From the NCBI GenBank assembly GCA_028716225.1, contig JAQUQE010000001.1:219407-283406 (forward strand): a DNA stretch of 64,000 nt. The letters run 5' to 3'. Below the pieces are notes generated by a model that made no database searches, was not told the origin of the DNA, and saw only the letters and a program-made list of their open reading frames with translations. The first letter of the stretch is position 1. Each line of letters opens with the position of its first letter. This stretch comes from Dehalococcoidales bacterium. GTDB taxonomy: Bacteria > Chloroflexota > Dehalococcoidia > Dehalococcoidales > UBA5760. Of this stretch, positions 9,067-17,032 are shown piece by piece. The position numbers and the translations under genes were made by a program.

Positions 9067-9570
9067 CCAAAAGTCAGTGACGAATTAACCCAATAGATTG
9101 ATGGTAAATGGTAACAACAAAACCGCCTGCCAGAAAACAAGCAGTTCTCTCTAACTGAATCAGCTGCTCTCTGCTATAGTTAGATTATATTGGCTGGAGA
9201 ATTTGAAGTCAATACAGAACAGGAAGTCCGAAAGAACAAGGATGTTCGAGCCAACGTCAGCCTTCTGCTTCCTAACGGCTCTTTCTTTTGCGAACGACCA
9301 GCAGCACAACAACGAGAGCTACGATTATTGCAACACCTATCCGCCAATCCATTAACAGTCTTCTCCAATCTTCAATACTGGAACGGAGCATCATGCCCGT
9401 TCTCAGCGCCTATGACAGAATCCGTTAATGGACACTTTAACCAGTTGGACTCCCCTTGTCAAGTCTGGCGCCTGATATGGCGAGGATACACATGCTTAAT
9501 CAAAGGATACTCACCGGAAGTTTGCTTTTTAGCCCCGCTATGGCGTAAAATCTACGTGTAACTTAGCGGT
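9067..9570. other. Intergenic region between divergent tRNA genes
   Basis: About 500 bases without a convincing gene. The open frame at 9190-9561 has an atypical composition, no ribosome binding site and no recognisable motif, so I leave it out. The only signal I can support is the promoter-like pair before tRNA-Gly (9522-9551). Confidence 0.5.
9522..9551 (+). promoter_or_regulatory. Putative promoter of tRNA-Gly
   Basis: TTGCTT at 9522-9527 and TAAAAT at 9546-9551 are separated by 18 bases. Transcription would begin near 9558, some 13 bases before the mature tRNA. The -35 box is only partly conserved. Confidence 0.45.
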
Positions 9571-9645
9571 GCGGGAGTAACTCAGTGGTAGAGTTCCTGC
9601 CTTCCAAGCAGGCTGTCGCGGGTTCGAGCCCCGTCTCCCGCTCCA
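9571..9645 (+). tRNA. tRNA-Gly (anticodon TCC)
   Basis: Complete cloverleaf with acceptor GCGGGAG/CTCCCGC, anticodon loop CTTCCAA and T loop TTCGAGC. The 3' CCA is encoded at 9643-9645. Confidence 0.96.
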
Positions 9646-9752
9646 TATAAACTGCGATTTTGCTTAACTTTTTTCACCGCTCTACTCTCCCGTTTTGTAT
9701 CTGGGTAATCCGCTGTATTATGCTTTTCGACAAAGTCAGTGTTAAGGGGATA

Positions 9753-10145
9753 ATGAAACTCAAAACAGTACTAACATGCTTTGCTTTTATCGCATTAATG
9801 CCTCTCTTAGCATGCTCACCAAAATTAGAGAAAGCCACCATTACGGTCACCTGTGAGGATTTTGCTCAGAAGCAAGACATTGTTGCAGCTGCCAAAAACC
9901 CGTTTTCTGTGGGTAAATCGTTCACAGTAGCCTTATGCTCAGAGTCATCGGCAGGATTTCAGTGGCAAGAATCCGCGTTGATAGGCGACGGAGCTGTGGT
10001 ACAGCAGACTGCTTACAGGCCCGGCACCGAACAGGATGTCTGGACTTACAAGACACTTAGTCCCGGCAATACTATGCTTCAATGGAGCACCACCGACGAC
10101 AGCGTTGAGCAACGGACATTCCGCATAGCCATCGCTGTTGAATAG
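9753..10145 (+). CDS. Chagasin-like (MEROPS I42) cysteine protease inhibitor lipoprotein
   Basis: A 130-residue protein with a lipoprotein signal peptide: MKLKTVL, a hydrophobic run, then the lipobox LLAC. The mature part has the inhibitor-I42 layout: FTVALCSESSAGFQWQ corresponds to the NPTTGYxW loop of chagasin, followed by a beta-rich segment ending in TMLQWSTTDDS and RTFRIAIAV. Family members inhibit papain-like cysteine proteases; whether this one blocks foreign or self proteases is unknown. The start ATG 9753 follows AAGGGG; an upstream in-frame extension lacks both a binding site and family similarity. It lies alone between the tRNA-Gly and tRNA-Glu genes. Confidence 0.78.
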   Translation: MKLKTVLTCFAFIALMPLLACSPKLEKATITVTCEDFAQKQDIVAAAKNPFSVGKSFTVALCSESSAGFQWQESALIGDGAVVQQTAYRPGTEQDVWTYKTLSPGNTMLQWSTTDDSVEQRTFRIAIAVE

Positions 10146-10407
10146 TCTTGCCTATATTACCCCTATATTGCTTATCAAAGGATGCTACCTACCAATCCGG
10201 CATAACAGAGTCATAGCCTGCCCTTCTTAAGCAGCCCGAACAGCCGCATTCTATACGGCTTCCCCGACGAGACGTTGCCGTTTTGTGTTTAGGCTGATAT
10301 AATAACCAAGGTTGGTTTCTTAAACATCCCGAGCAAATATCTGAACCAGTACGCTCCGGGAAAGATTCGATACGATTTCTGTATCTCCAGCCATTTTTGT
10401 AGTTCGT

Positions 10408-10484
10408 GGCGCATTCGTCTAGCGGCCTAGGACACCTCCCTCTCAAGGAGGAGATCACCGGTTCGAATCCGGTATGCGCTACCA
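10408..10484 (+). tRNA. tRNA-Glu (anticodon CTC)
   Basis: Cloverleaf with acceptor GGCGCAT/ATGCGCT (one G:T pair), anticodon loop around CTC, T arm ACCGG/CCGGT with loop TTCGAAT. CCA is encoded at 10482-10484. Confidence 0.93.
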
Positions 10485-10561
10485 AACTTGACTTTTAGAG
10501 CACTCGTTTTTATAATATGCCAGTTGTTCATATCATTTAGCGAACAGCTTCGAGAGGCGGT

Positions 10562-10634
10562 GCCCGAGTAGCGCAATGGTAGCGCAACCGACTTGTAATC
10601 GGTAGGTTAGTGGGTTCGAATCCCCTCTCGGGCT
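10562..10634 (+). tRNA. tRNA-Thr (anticodon TGT)
   Basis: Acceptor GCCCGAG/CTCGGGC, anticodon stem ACCGA/TCGGT with loop CTTGTAA. CCA is not encoded. It is 21 bases before tRNA-Tyr and probably cotranscribed with it. Confidence 0.95.
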
Positions 10635-10655
10635 TAGTTCTTGGTGGTTATACGA

Positions 10656-10743
10656 GGAGGGGTGCCGGAGTGGTTAATCGGAGCAGTCTGTAAAATTGCC
10701 GCCTGAAAGGGCTACGTTGGTTCGAATCCAACCCCCTCCACCA
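10656..10743 (+). tRNA. tRNA-Tyr (anticodon GTA)
   Basis: Class II tRNA with a long variable arm: acceptor GGAGGGG/CCCCTCC, anticodon stem GCAGT/ATTGC with loop CTGTAAA, T loop TTCGAAT. CCA is encoded at 10741-10743. Confidence 0.95.
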
Positions 10744-10824
10744 TCCAATATGTGAGCCGCGATACTAAGTAGACGGAACAACCGTTCGGGAAGGGCTCAT
10801 GTATAGTCGTCCCGAAGCGGAGCT

Positions 10825-11265
10825 TCAGTGAATTCCGGGTTTCTCTTTTTCACCGGCTGTTCTGTGGCCCGGTTTTTTAGAGACCGAGGATAAGACTATT
10901 TGATCGGAATTATCCGAATCCTGCAACGCAGCCTCCAGCTTTTCCAACCGCCGGCTAATCATATAGAGGCTGCCTACCAAAAGCCTGGCGGTCCGGTTGC
11001 TTGAGCGCTGGGTATAATCCGCGATACCCCATCCTACGAAAGAGAGTCCGATGGCAAGCATGAGGAAACTGATACCGATCTGCGTGCTGGTAGCGTTCAG
11101 ACGGAGAACAAGAACATTCCAGGATAATTCAGGATTGAGGCTTACCTCCGATATCAACTCAGACAATGAAGAGTAGGTCTGATAAACCCACACAATCGCT
11201 ACCACTACGAATAATGAGCCTATCAGGACAAACCTCATTTCGCTTAATGCACGCGTTACTCGCAT
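10825..11265 (-). CDS. Small two-helix membrane protein, function unknown
   Basis: A 146-residue protein with two predicted membrane helices, about residues 11-30 (FVLIGSLFVVVAIVWVYQTY) and 62-82 (IGISFLMLAIGLSFVGWGIA), joined by an outside loop of about 30 residues. The C-terminal 65 residues are charged and probably cytoplasmic, with a short helical segment (MISRRLEKLEAALQ). I do not recognise a family. The GAGGTGA just upstream fits ATG 11265 better than the GTG at 11268. It is a single gene facing the tuf operon promoter region. Confidence 0.7.
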   Translation of the reverse strand: MRVTRALSEMRFVLIGSLFVVVAIVWVYQTYSSLSELISEVSLNPELSWNVLVLRLNATSTQIGISFLMLAIGLSFVGWGIADYTQRSSNRTARLLVGSLYMISRRLEKLEAALQDSDNSDQIVLSSVSKKPGHRTAGEKEKPGIH

Positions 11266-11632
11266 CACCAGTCACCTCACGCAATTTATCTGAATCATTC
11301 TATCACAATATATAGCAGCATTAGCGAAAAAGCAATCCTGCTCTCTAAATGTTTATCCGCTACAGCCCCCTTTAATTCATCCGAACAGAATCATGCTTGA
11401 CAAAACCATACAAAACATTCTAGTCTATACAGGTAGTTTACTGCCGTCGCTTGTGACTCACCCTCGCAATGACATCCGAGTATATAGCTGCCGGTTCAGG
11501 ACTGCGATTCTGCCAGGGCAGTTGATGTCTTTAGGACGATGTAATCACAGGTTGACTTTTCGTCTCTATTACCTTAAAATTAGCTACATCAGTTACGTGT
11601 AAAGTAAAGTTAAATTATACGTAAATAAATGT
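11266..11632. other. Intergenic region upstream of the tuf operon
   Basis: No gene is visible here; the short open frame at 11393-11602 has no binding site or protein-like features. The segment contains the start signals of the divergent membrane-protein gene (GAGGTGA near 11272) and the tuf operon promoter at 11552-11580. Confidence 0.55.
11552..11580 (+). promoter_or_regulatory. Promoter of the tRNA-Thr/tuf/ribosomal protein operon
   Basis: TTGACT at 11552-11557 and TAAAAT at 11575-11580 have the ideal 17-base spacer. Transcription would start near 11587, about 46 bases before tRNA-Thr. This is the only strong promoter I see ahead of the operon. Confidence 0.72.
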
Positions 11633-11705
11633 GCCCACATAGCTCAGCCGGTAGAGCGCATTCTTGGTAAGAATGAGGTCACCAGTTCGAATCTGGTTGT
11701 GGGCT
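11633..11705 (+). tRNA. tRNA-Thr (anticodon GGT)
   Basis: Acceptor GCCCACA/TGTGGGC, anticodon stem and loop around TTGGTAA, T arm ACCAG/CTGGT. It ends 23 bases before tuf, so the tRNA must be cut from the tuf transcript; a tRNA-Thr directly before tuf is common in bacteria. Confidence 0.96.
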
Positions 11706-11728
11706 GAGGACAAAGGGGGTTTTTGAAA

Positions 11729-12931
11729 ATGGCTAAGCAGAAGTTTGATCGCAGCAAGCCACACTGTAATGTTGGTACCATCGGTCATGTTGACCACGGC
11801 AAGACAACCTTAACTTCGGCGATAACTCTGGTGCTGTCCAAGGGAGGTACGACCGGCTATCGTTCGTTTGACAGTATCGATAACGCTCCAGAGGAGAAGG
11901 CAAGAGGGCTTACTATTGCCATTGCTCACGTAGAATACGAAACTGATAAGAGGCACTATGCCCATATTGATTGTCCCGGCCATGCTGACTTCGTTAAAAA
12001 CATGATAACGGGGGCAGCCCAGATGGATGGGGCAATACTGGTGGTCAGTGCCCCCGATGGTCCGATGCCCCAGACCAGAGAGCATGTACTGCTAGCCCGT
12101 CAGGTAGAGGTTCCCGCCATGGTGGTCGCCCTGAATAAGGTAGACATGATGGAGGACGAGGAGCTTCTGGAACTGGTGGAGATGGAAGTCCGAGAGATAC
12201 TTAGCAAACAGCAGTTCCCCGGCGATGATATCCCGATAGTAAGAGTGAGCGCCATCAAAGCGCTGGAATGCGGCTGTGGCAAGAGGGAGTGCCAGTGGTG
12301 CGGCCCTATCTGGAAGTTGATGGATGCCGTTGACAGCTATATTCCGATACCGGAGCGGCCTAAAGACCTGCCCTTCTTGATGCCGGTGGAGGATGTTTTC
12401 AGTATCAAGGGGCGTGGTACCGTAGCGACAGGAAGAGTCGAGCGTGGCGTAATTCACCCGGGAGATGAAATCGAGATAGTAGGCCTGCACCATGAGCCTA
12501 AAAAGATAGTGGCTACCAGCCTGGAGATGTTCCACAAGCTCTTGGATGATGCTGAGCCCGGTGATGCGGTGGGTATCCTGCTAAGAGGTGTAGACCGTGA
12601 GGATATTGAGCGAGGACAGGTACTGGCTAAGCCCGGTTCGATCAAGCCGCATACCGAAGCTGAGGCCGAGGTCTACGTCCTGGGTAAAGAAGAAGGCGGG
12701 CGGCACACCCCGTTCTTCAACGGATATAAGCCCCAGTTCTACATCAGAACAACTGATGTTACCGGTACTATCGGGCTACCCGAGGGGGTGGAGATGGTTA
12801 TGCCCGGTGATAATATAACAATGAAGATAAAGCTAATCTACCCGGTAGCCATGGAGAAGGGCCTACGCTTTGCTATCAGGGAGGGGGGCAGGACAGTAGG
12901 CGCCGGCACTGTCAGCCGCATCATTGAGTAA
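11729..12931 (+). CDS. tuf: Elongation factor Tu
   Basis: GTPase that delivers aminoacyl-tRNA to the ribosome. The G domain has G1 GHVDHGKT, G3 [13 protein letters not shown]4 NKVD and the effector segment EEKARGLTI; domains 2 and 3 follow with [13 protein letters not shown] and [19 protein letters not shown]. At 400 residues it is normal in size. Near the end of the G domain residues 181-191 read [11 protein letters not shown], a four-cysteine loop absent from the textbook sequences such as E. coli. The start is ATG 11729 ([12 protein letters not shown]); GGGGG at 11715-11719 is the likely binding site. Confidence 0.98.
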   Translation: MAKQKFDRSKPHCNVGTIGHVDHGKTTLTSAITLVLSKGGTTGYRSFDSIDNAPEEKARGLTIAIAHVEYETDKRHYAHIDCPGHADFVKNMITGAAQMDGAILVVSAPDGPMPQTREHVLLARQVEVPAMVVALNKVDMMEDEELLELVEMEVREILSKQQFPGDDIPIVRVSAIKALECGCGKRECQWCGPIWKLMDAVDSYIPIPERPKDLPFLMPVEDVFSIKGRGTVATGRVERGVIHPGDEIEIVGLHHEPKKIVATSLEMFHKLLDDAEPGDAVGILLRGVDREDIERGQVLAKPGSIKPHTEAEAEVYVLGKEEGGRHTPFFNGYKPQFYIRTTDVTGTIGLPEGVEMVMPGDNITMKIKLIYPVAMEKGLRFAIREGGRTVGAGTVSRIIE

Positions 12932-12933
12932 TT

Positions 12934-13101
12934 ATGGCTAAGAAATCTGAGGCGAGAATAATTATCCACCTTGCCTGTACCGAGTGCAAGGAAAGGGGAT
13001 ATACCACTACCAAGAATAAGAGGAATGATGCTCAGCGGTTAGAGTTGAGTAAGTACTGTCCCCGTTGTCGGGTACACAGGCTACATAGAGAGGTAAAATA
13101 A
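12934..13101 (+). CDS. rpmG: 50S ribosomal protein L33
   Basis: A 55-residue gene reading [18 protein letters not shown] onward. The zinc-ribbon cysteines are in CTEC (residues 15-18) and CPRC near residue 42, so it is the Zn-binding form of L33. The rest has the family pattern YTTTKNKRN and [10 protein letters not shown]. It lies two bases after tuf and four before secE; tuf-rpmG-secE-nusG is a standard bacterial order. Confidence 0.96.
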   Translation: MAKKSEARIIIHLACTECKERGYTTTKNKRNDAQRLELSKYCPRCRVHRLHREVK

Positions 13102-13105
13102 GACT

Positions 13106-13357
13106 GTGGCGGCTCAGAAGTATAAGACTACCGCGGTAGCGCAGCGTACCGTTACCAGCACCAAGAAGAGTTTCTCGATAACCGGGTTTTTGGGCGGTAT
13201 CGGTTCTGAACTGAAGAAGGTGGTATGGCTTTCCCGGCGTGAGGTGGTATATCTAACCGTGGTAGTGATTATTATAGCCGGTGTCGCCGGCCTGGTACTG
13301 GGAGGAGTGGATCGCGGCTTTGGTCAGTTGGTTCGTAACTTCTTCTTGGGTGGTTAG
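13106..13357 (+). CDS. secE: Preprotein translocase subunit SecE
   Basis: Small essential subunit of the SecYEG channel. The 83-residue protein has a charged, probably cytoplasmic N-terminus, the conserved amphipathic segment ELKKVVWLSRREVVYLT, and one membrane helix (VVVIIIAGVAGLVLGGV). It uses GTG 13106, with AGAGGT at the end of rpmG as the probable binding site. Its position between rpmG and nusG is canonical. Confidence 0.95.
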   Translation: MAAQKYKTTAVAQRTVTSTKKSFSITGFLGGIGSELKKVVWLSRREVVYLTVVVIIIAGVAGLVLGGVDRGFGQLVRNFFLGG

Positions 13358-13473
13358 TGATCGGCAACTACCCCGTGAGGTTGAGCGAGGTTTTTATCGT
13401 CCCAATTAGTGAATTCCGCGCCAGTTGCTGTAGTCTTGAAGTCTTTCTGAAATCTTTCTTGCGGTGAGGTCTT

Positions 13474-14007
13474 GTGGAGGAAAAGCAAAAATCCTGGTTT
13501 GTCGTCCATACCTATTCCGGGTACGAAGAACGGGTCAAGAAGAACCTGGAGCAGCGCATCAAGTTTATGGACTCTGAAGACGAGATCGCCAGGGTAGTTA
13601 TTCCTACTGAGGATGAGATTGAGGTAAAAAGCGGCCAAAAGCAAACGGTGAGCAAGAAAATACTACCCGGCTATGTCCTTGTCCAGATGGGAATGAGTGA
13701 CCAGAGCTGGAAGATAGTACGTAATACCCCCGGCGTCACCGGTTTTGTCGGCGGGGGAGATAAACCGGTCCCTCTGACCAATGAAGAGATAACCCGGATT
13801 TTGAAGCAGATGGAAGCAGAAGCACCCAAGCTGAAGATCGGTTTCCGAGAGGGAGAGAGCGTTCGTGTGACTGATGGCCCGTTCCTTGATTTTATCGGAG
13901 TGGTGGAAAGTATCAATTCAGAAAAGGGTAAGGTCAAGGTGCTTCTGTCCCTGTTTGGACGTAGTACCCCCGTTGAGCTTGATTTTCTGCAGGTAGAGAA
14001 GCTTTAA
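13474..14007 (+). CDS. nusG: Transcription termination/antitermination factor NusG
   Basis: Binds RNA polymerase and links it to Rho and the ribosome. The NGN domain shows WFVVHTYSGYEERVKKNLEQR and LPGYVLVQM, then NTPGVTGFVG; the C-terminal KOW domain reads GESVRVTDGPFLDFIGVVESI. At 177 residues it is of normal size. The start is GTG 13474, preceded by GTGAGGT. The 116-base gap after secE contains no gene. Confidence 0.97.
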   Translation: MEEKQKSWFVVHTYSGYEERVKKNLEQRIKFMDSEDEIARVVIPTEDEIEVKSGQKQTVSKKILPGYVLVQMGMSDQSWKIVRNTPGVTGFVGGGDKPVPLTNEEITRILKQMEAEAPKLKIGFREGESVRVTDGPFLDFIGVVESINSEKGKVKVLLSLFGRSTPVELDFLQVEKL

Positions 14008-14024
14008 GTTTTCAGGAGAGATAA

Positions 14025-14447
14025 ATGGCGAAAAAGGTTAAGGCCGTAGTTAAGCTGCAGATACCAGCCGGTCAGGCAAACCCTGCCCCTCCGGTGGGTC
14101 CTGCGCTAGGTCAGCACGGGATTAATATAATGGGATTCTGCAAAGAGTACAATGAGCGCACCGCCAGCCAGTCCGGTTCTATCATTCCGGTTGAGATAAC
14201 CGTCTTTGACGACCGGTCATTCACATTCATTACCAAGACACCACCCACCAGTGACCTGTTGAAAAAGGCGTTAAGCCTGGAAAAGGGGGCCGGAGCTACT
14301 GGCCGTGAGAAAGCGGGCACATTATCCCGTGACAAGCTCCGCGAAATAGCACAGCTTAAGGCGAAAGACCTGAACGCAGTCGATATTGAGGGGGCGGAGC
14401 AAATCGTTAAGGGTACCGCCCGCAGCATGGGAATTGAGGTTGAGTAG
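14025..14447 (+). CDS. rplK: 50S ribosomal protein L11
   Basis: Builds the GTPase-associated centre on 23S rRNA with L10 and L7/L12. The sequence shows [31 protein letters not shown], the N-terminal domain with its proline-rich linker, and the C-terminal RNA-binding part [22 protein letters not shown]. Length is 140 residues. AGGAGA precedes ATG 14025. Confidence 0.98.
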   Translation: MAKKVKAVVKLQIPAGQANPAPPVGPALGQHGINIMGFCKEYNERTASQSGSIIPVEITVFDDRSFTFITKTPPTSDLLKKALSLEKGAGATGREKAGTLSRDKLREIAQLKAKDLNAVDIEGAEQIVKGTARSMGIEVE

Positions 14448-14449
14448 AG

Positions 14450-15163
14450 ATGGTAAGACGGAGTAAGAAGTATCAAGAAGCGGTTAAACTGCTGGACAGG
14501 CCGGAGACATATGCCCCCGGTGAAGCTATCGAACTGGCGAAGAAGATGGCCTACGCTCAATTCGATGAGAGCGTCGAACTTCACCTCAGAATGGGACTCG
14601 ACCCTAGAAACGCCACTCAGCAGGTACGAGGCGTTGCCCTGCTGCCTTACGGACTGGGTAAACAGGTGCGCGTTCTTGTCTTTGCGCAGGGAGAAGCAGA
14701 AAGAATTGCCGAGGGAGCAGGGGCAGACTTTGTCGGCAGTGATGACATTATTAAGAAGATAGAAGGCGGTTGGCTGGAATTCGACACCGCTATAGCTACC
14801 CCGGATATGATGGGCAGGGTGGGCAAGCTGGGAAAAATCTTGGGCCGCAGGGGCCTGATGCCCAACCCCAAGTCGGGGACGGTAGTAGCCGCCGAAGACC
14901 TGCCCCGGGTAATCGAGGACTCCCGTAAGGGTAGAGTCGAATTCAAACTGGATAGAACGGCCATTATCCACGTTATCCTGGGCAAGATCAGTTTCGAGGC
15001 TGATAAGCTACTGGGAAATCTGACGGCAATAGTAGAGGCCGTGGTGAAAGCCAAGCCCAGCGGCGCCAAGGGCCAGTACATCAAGTCAGCTACACTGACC
15101 ACAACTATGGGACCCGGGATAAAGCTTGACCTTAGATCAACCATTGATCTAGGTACCGGTTGA
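14450..15163 (+). CDS. rplA: 50S ribosomal protein L1
   Basis: Forms the mobile L1 stalk at the ribosomal E site and in many bacteria represses the L11-L1 mRNA. It shows SVELHLRMGLDPRNATQQVRG, GLGKQVRVLVFAQG, the signature MGRVGKLGKILGRRGLMPNPKSGTV, and KGRVEFKLDRTAIIHVILGK. Length is 237 residues. It lies two bases after rplK. Confidence 0.98.
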   Translation: MVRRSKKYQEAVKLLDRPETYAPGEAIELAKKMAYAQFDESVELHLRMGLDPRNATQQVRGVALLPYGLGKQVRVLVFAQGEAERIAEGAGADFVGSDDIIKKIEGGWLEFDTAIATPDMMGRVGKLGKILGRRGLMPNPKSGTVVAAEDLPRVIEDSRKGRVEFKLDRTAIIHVILGKISFEADKLLGNLTAIVEAVVKAKPSGAKGQYIKSATLTTTMGPGIKLDLRSTIDLGTG

Positions 15164-15352
15164 TCTTATTAGACAGTTAACAGATTAATAGTTTCCTGTG
15201 ATAGTGGGTGCCGGCAAGGCTTAAATTTTACCGCCCGCCGAGGATAAAACAAAGACTCTGGACCAGCAGCGTTTTTGCTTTAGCCCTTGTGCGGCAGGCA
15301 CAAGGGCTTTTTGTTAAGATGCGACTGGTAATAGTGAGGAGGTTAATCAGGT
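15164..15352 (+). promoter_or_regulatory. L10-leader-type region before rplJ
   Basis: A 189-base gap between rplA and rplJ in the place where bacteria carry the L10 leader, the mRNA structure bound by the L10-(L7/L12) complex for autoregulation. It ends in a strong terminator-like hairpin and then a separate binding site (GAGGAGG) for rplJ. I did not fold the whole leader; the call is from position and the terminator. Confidence 0.55.
15282..15312 (+). terminator. Rho-independent terminator or attenuator before rplJ
   Basis: Arms AGCCCTTGTG (15282-15291) and CACAAGGGCT (15299-15308) pair perfectly around a 7-base loop and are followed by TTTT. Because it stands inside an operon, 41 bases before rplJ, it probably attenuates rather than ends transcription, letting L10 and L7/L12 be tuned separately from L11 and L1. 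Confidence 0.78.
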
Positions 15353-15877
15353 ATGTCCAGGGAAAAGAAGACTGAGATTATCGATAGATTCGAAGACACT
15401 TTCTCGAGGTGCAGCGTTGGCATTTTGACTGACTACCGGGGTCTGTCGAACGCCGAAATAACCACCATACGCCGCAGGTTAGGGAATTCAAGCATCGATT
15501 ATAGAGTGGTGAAGAATACATTAGCCCGGTTTGCCGCAGAAAAAGCGGGAAAGACCAACCTGGCCAGTTCCTTTGTCGGGCCGGTAGCTATTGCCTTAGG
15601 CTACGGTGATGTAACCGAGCCAGCCAAGATTCTGACCGAATATATCATCACTTCAAAATCGACATTGACTATAAAGGGCGGCTTCTTAGGAGACCGGGTG
15701 CTTACTCCGGAAGAAGTATCGACTCTGGCCCAGTTGCCGTCAAGGGAGATACTACTGGCCAAGCTGCTCGGAGGGATGCAGGGTCCTATTGCCGGTTTAG
15801 TAAATTGTCTTAGCGCCCCTATAGCGGGGGTGATGAGAGTGTTACAGGCTAGAATTAAACAAATGGAGGGAGAATAA
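15353..15877 (+). CDS. rplJ: 50S ribosomal protein L10
   Basis: Stalk base that anchors L7/L12 dimers to 23S rRNA. It shows [42 protein letters not shown], the typical N-terminal domain, and a C-terminal helix ([12 protein letters not shown]) that binds L7/L12 N-termini. Length is 174 residues. GAGGAGG precedes ATG 15353. Its stop is one base before rplL. Confidence 0.97.
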   Translation: MSREKKTEIIDRFEDTFSRCSVGILTDYRGLSNAEITTIRRRLGNSSIDYRVVKNTLARFAAEKAGKTNLASSFVGPVAIALGYGDVTEPAKILTEYIITSKSTLTIKGGFLGDRVLTPEEVSTLAQLPSREILLAKLLGGMQGPIAGLVNCLSAPIAGVMRVLQARIKQMEGE

Positions 15878-15878
15878 G

Positions 15879-16394
15879 ATGGTAGAAGAACAGGAAGTCA
15901 AGATGGAACAGGGTGAGGTAGAGGAAAAAACAGTCAAAAAAGCAGCCAAAAAAGCGAAGGAAGAAGCGACTGTCAGCGGTCAGGGAACTGCGGCAGAGGC
16001 CAAGAAAGGGCAGAAAATGGCCGTTGAGGATATGATCGCAGCGATAAAGACTATGACGGTACTTGAGTTGTCGGAGATGGTCAAGGCCCTTGAGACTGAG
16101 TTCGGCGTTAGCGCCGCCGCTCCGGTGGTCGCTGCCGCGGCAACGACTGGAGCTGCTGCTGCTCCGGATGCCGAGGAAGAGAAAACGGAGTTCACCGTGG
16201 TCCTCAAGGATGCCGGGGCCAACCGGATTAATGTGATCAGGGCAGTACGGGAATTGACTTCCCTGGGGCTGAAAGAATCCAAGGACCTGGTGGAGAGTGC
16301 TCCTAAGCCGGTGAAGGAAGGGGTCAGCAAGGAAGAGGCTGCTGCAGCTAAAGACAAGCTGGAAGCCGCCGGGGCTACCGTCGAGGTCACATAG
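15879..16394 (+). CDS. rplL: 50S ribosomal protein L7/L12 with an N-terminal charged extension
   Basis: The multicopy stalk protein that recruits translational GTPases. Residues 47-171 are a normal L7/L12: the N-terminal dimer domain ([22 protein letters not shown]), an Ala-rich hinge, and the C-terminal domain with [19 protein letters not shown] and GLKEAK-type sequence. The first 46 residues are an extra Lys/Glu-rich segment. The ATG at 15879 lies next to the rplJ stop with GGAGGGAG just upstream. A second ATG at 16017, with AAGAAAGGG before it, would give the standard protein of 125 residues, so two forms are possible. Confidence 0.95.
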   Translation: MVEEQEVKMEQGEVEEKTVKKAAKKAKEEATVSGQGTAAEAKKGQKMAVEDMIAAIKTMTVLELSEMVKALETEFGVSAAAPVVAAAATTGAAAAPDAEEEKTEFTVVLKDAGANRINVIRAVRELTSLGLKESKDLVESAPKPVKEGVSKEEAAAAKDKLEAAGATVEVT

Positions 16395-16406
16395 CGTTTA
16401 CCCGAC

Positions 16407-16436
16407 TTGCCAACAGCCTTTGACAGTGTATATAAT
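16407..16436 (+). promoter_or_regulatory. Promoter of the small membrane-protein gene at 16475
   Basis: TTGCCA at 16407-16412 and a perfect TATAAT at 16431-16436 with an 18-base spacer. Transcription would begin near 16443, separating this gene from the ribosomal operon. Confidence 0.65.
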
Positions 16437-16474
16437 CCCCAGTGATAGCTTTCACTGAAGGGAGACAGCTTATT

Positions 16475-16732
16475 ATGCATTATCCCGATAGCTTGATACT
16501 GACGATTATGGGGGGAGTGTTTGTCGCGGTCGGTGCCGGCGTCTTTTTTAAGGGCAAGATTGATGAGAAGAAGGAGTACAACGACCTCACCGACCGTACT
16601 GATATGAAGGAGTTTCTCGAGTATTCACCGGAGCAATCAAGGGCAGGAGCATTCAAACTAGGGGGCAGAATAAGCATGATTGTCGGCCTGGTTATGCTCG
16701 GAATAGTCGGCGCCCTAAGGCTCTGGGGCTAG
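16475..16732 (+). CDS. Small membrane protein, function unknown
   Basis: An 85-residue protein with two predicted helices, about residues 7-26 (LILTIMGGVFVAVGAGVFF) and 64-83 (MIVGLVMLGIVGALRLW), joined by a charged cytoplasmic-type loop (KGKIDEKKEYNDLTDRTD). I do not recognise a family. ATG 16475 follows GGGAGAC; an in-frame GTG at 16442 has no binding site and overlaps the likely transcription start. It converges with the SemiSWEET gene, overlapping by four bases. Confidence 0.65.
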   Translation: MHYPDSLILTIMGGVFVAVGAGVFFKGKIDEKKEYNDLTDRTDMKEFLEYSPEQSRAGAFKLGGRISMIVGLVMLGIVGALRLWG

Positions 16733-16992
16733 GGCCTCCTGCCGTACCTTAGTTTGGCAACCAGGAGCATAGCGACACAGCCTGTCCCAATAGCATTCCA
16801 GACAATTACCGGGGTTAGACTGAGGTAGAGACCGTAAACCAGCCAGAGACTGAGGCCAACGAGCATAAGAATGGTAAAGGCCATGCTTATCTCGTAGGCA
16901 CTCTTAAGCCGGAAGATGCGAACAAGCTGCGGTATTGTACTGGATGTTGTCAGTGCCCCGGCGATAAAGCCGAGCAGTTCTACTGAACTCAA
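16729..16992 (-). CDS. SemiSWEET-family (PQ-loop) transporter
   Basis: An 87-residue protein with three membrane helices, the half-unit of SWEET sugar transporters; family members work as dimers and move sugars down their gradient. The PQ-loop motif is STIPQLVRIFRLKSAYEIS in helix 1 and the following loop. Helix 3 carries the conserved Trp-Asn pair in VIVWNAIGTGC. Substrate cannot be assigned. It overlaps the end of the convergent gene at 16475 by four bases and lies downstream of the ComM-like gene, also on the minus strand. Confidence 0.88.
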   Translation of the reverse strand: MSSVELLGFIAGALTTSSTIPQLVRIFRLKSAYEISMAFTILMLVGLSLWLVYGLYLSLTPVIVWNAIGTGCVAMLLVAKLRYGRRP

Positions 16993-17032
16993 CGATAATT
17001 ACCTTTCCCCGTCTTTATCTCCGGACCCGGGT

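Noticed and set aside
9190-9561. Open frame of 123 codons between tRNA-Met and tRNA-Gly
   Set aside because: No ribosome binding site, odd residue composition, and it overlaps the likely tRNA-Gly promoter.
10189-10485. Open frame of 98 codons on the minus strand
   Set aside because: It begins inside the antisense of tRNA-Glu, a frequent false call in automatic annotation.
14111-14971. Open frame of 286 codons on the minus strand
   Set aside because: Antisense to rplK and rplA, both certain; no start signal.
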